A stretch of DNA of 64,000 nt from positions 1-64,000 of the forward strand of contig JAGOPK010000019.1 of the NCBI GenBank assembly GCA_017992055.1. The letters run 5' to 3'. Position numbers and translations under genes: made by a program. Origin of the DNA: Burkholderiaceae bacterium. Its GTDB lineage: Bacteria; Pseudomonadota; Gammaproteobacteria; Burkholderiales; Burkholderiaceae_C. Numbering within the stretch: the first letter of the stretch is position 1; every line of letters starts with the position of its first letter. Below, piece after piece: positions 63,777 through 64,000 of this stretch. Under the pieces are notes generated by a model. That model saw nothing but the letters and a program-made list of their open reading frames with translations. It had not been told where the DNA came from and ran no database searches.

Positions 63777-64000
63777 ATGCGCGCCCAGGCTTTGCTGCGT
63801 TCCCTGCTGCCCTGGCTGGCCCTGCTGCTGGCCGGCCTGGGCCTGGCCGGCTGCAACAACAGCCCCTATCCGGCCGGCGCCGAGCGCGACAACACGCTGT
63901 TCTACAGCTTCGACGAGCGCTCGCCGCGTTATCTGGACCCCACGGCGTCCTACTCCAACCCCGAGAGCGCCTACACCTTCCAGATCTACGAGCCGCCCTA
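63777..64000 (+). CDS. Peptide/oligopeptide ABC transporter substrate-binding lipoprotein, N-terminal fragment
   Basis: The first 74 codons are in the window; the gene runs past its right edge. A signal sequence with the lipobox LAGC gives a lipidated Cys near residue 26 (GLGLAGCNNSPYP). The mature start, NTLFYSFDERSPRYLDPTASY, then PESAYTFQIYEPP, resembles the SBP_bac_5 oligopeptide-binding family. AGGAG seven bases upstream supports the ATG at 63777. Further transporter genes are expected to its right. Confidence 0.75.
   Translation, partial: MRAQALLRSLLPWLALLLAGLGLAGCNNSPYPAGAERDNTLFYSFDERSPRYLDPTASYSNPESAYTFQIYEPP

Overview
The window is high-GC chromosomal DNA (strong G/C third-position bias) from a betaproteobacterium. 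Burkholderiales is most likely, in the Rubrivivax/Leptothrix/Ideonella/Roseateles neighbourhood. This rests on the conserved gene string asd-fimV-truA-trpF-trpB-trpA-accD-folC-SPOR-cvpA-purF-metZ, an entericidin gene inside leuCD, the hemCDXY string, a ratA-rnfH pair divergent from smpB, and a PEP-CTERM protein. The genus is inferred from gene order and protein style only. Genes fill almost the whole window. The largest gaps are about 240 bases (16788-17028), 236 bases (10985-11220) and 220 bases (49995-50214). I saw no insertion sequence, prophage, integrase, CRISPR array or replication origin.

Layout. 1-128: start of sucC (minus, cut by the window edge). 214-8801: a propionyl-CoA/methylmalonyl-CoA module. 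A GntR/FCD regulator (minus) diverges from mcm, a GNAT acetyltransferase, meaB, pccB, pccA and a VOC protein that is probably the epimerase. Together these carry propionyl-CoA to succinyl-CoA, the substrate or product of the neighbouring succinyl-CoA ligase. 8902-10984: a chemoreceptor and a UspA protein. 11221-16787: a LysR regulator, leuC, entericidin, leuD, leuB and asd. 17029-29800: fimV followed by tightly packed tRNA modification, tryptophan, fatty-acid, folate, purine and methionine genes, several overlapping by a few bases. 29808-31583: gltX, tRNA-Ala(GGC), tRNA-Glu(TTC) and a strong terminator. 31591-35463 (minus): a DUF4394 PEP-CTERM protein and ppc. 35619-40108: hemC, hemD, hemX, hemY, tRNA-Arg(ACG) and a terminator.

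40148-49994 (minus) reads as one long unit. An ABC transporter of the branched-chain amino acid type (livGFHMK) leads into a family III CoA-transferase, a one-TM protein, an exported M61-like protein that lacks the zinc motif, a VOC protein and a Methyltransf_32-type methyltransferase. Divergent from livG are an acyl-CoA ligase and an ECHDC3-like enoyl-CoA hydratase homologue (50215-52666). Transporter, ligase and CoA enzymes together suggest uptake and CoA activation of an organic or amino acid whose identity the sequence does not show. 52667-53977: smpB (minus), then ratA and rnfH. 53990-54502: a DUF4124 protein. 54599-60226: guaB, an MFS transporter, guaA and two tandem 2H phosphoesterases. 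60245-61942: an FAD-dependent oxidoreductase (minus). 62059-63655: tadA and an LD-carboxypeptidase. 63777-64000: start of a lipoprotein peptide-binding ABC component, cut by the window edge.

Most of the window is orthodox metabolism. The items most worth a second look are the palindromic operator with overlapping divergent promoters in front of mcm, the zinc-less M61-like protein with a histone-H1-like lysine tail, the tandem 2H phosphoesterases after guaA, the MFS gene between guaB and guaA, the inverted repeat between smpB and ratA, and the catalytic-residue changes in the ECHDC3-like protein and in the VOC epimerase candidate. I found nothing I can honestly call a new multi-gene system.
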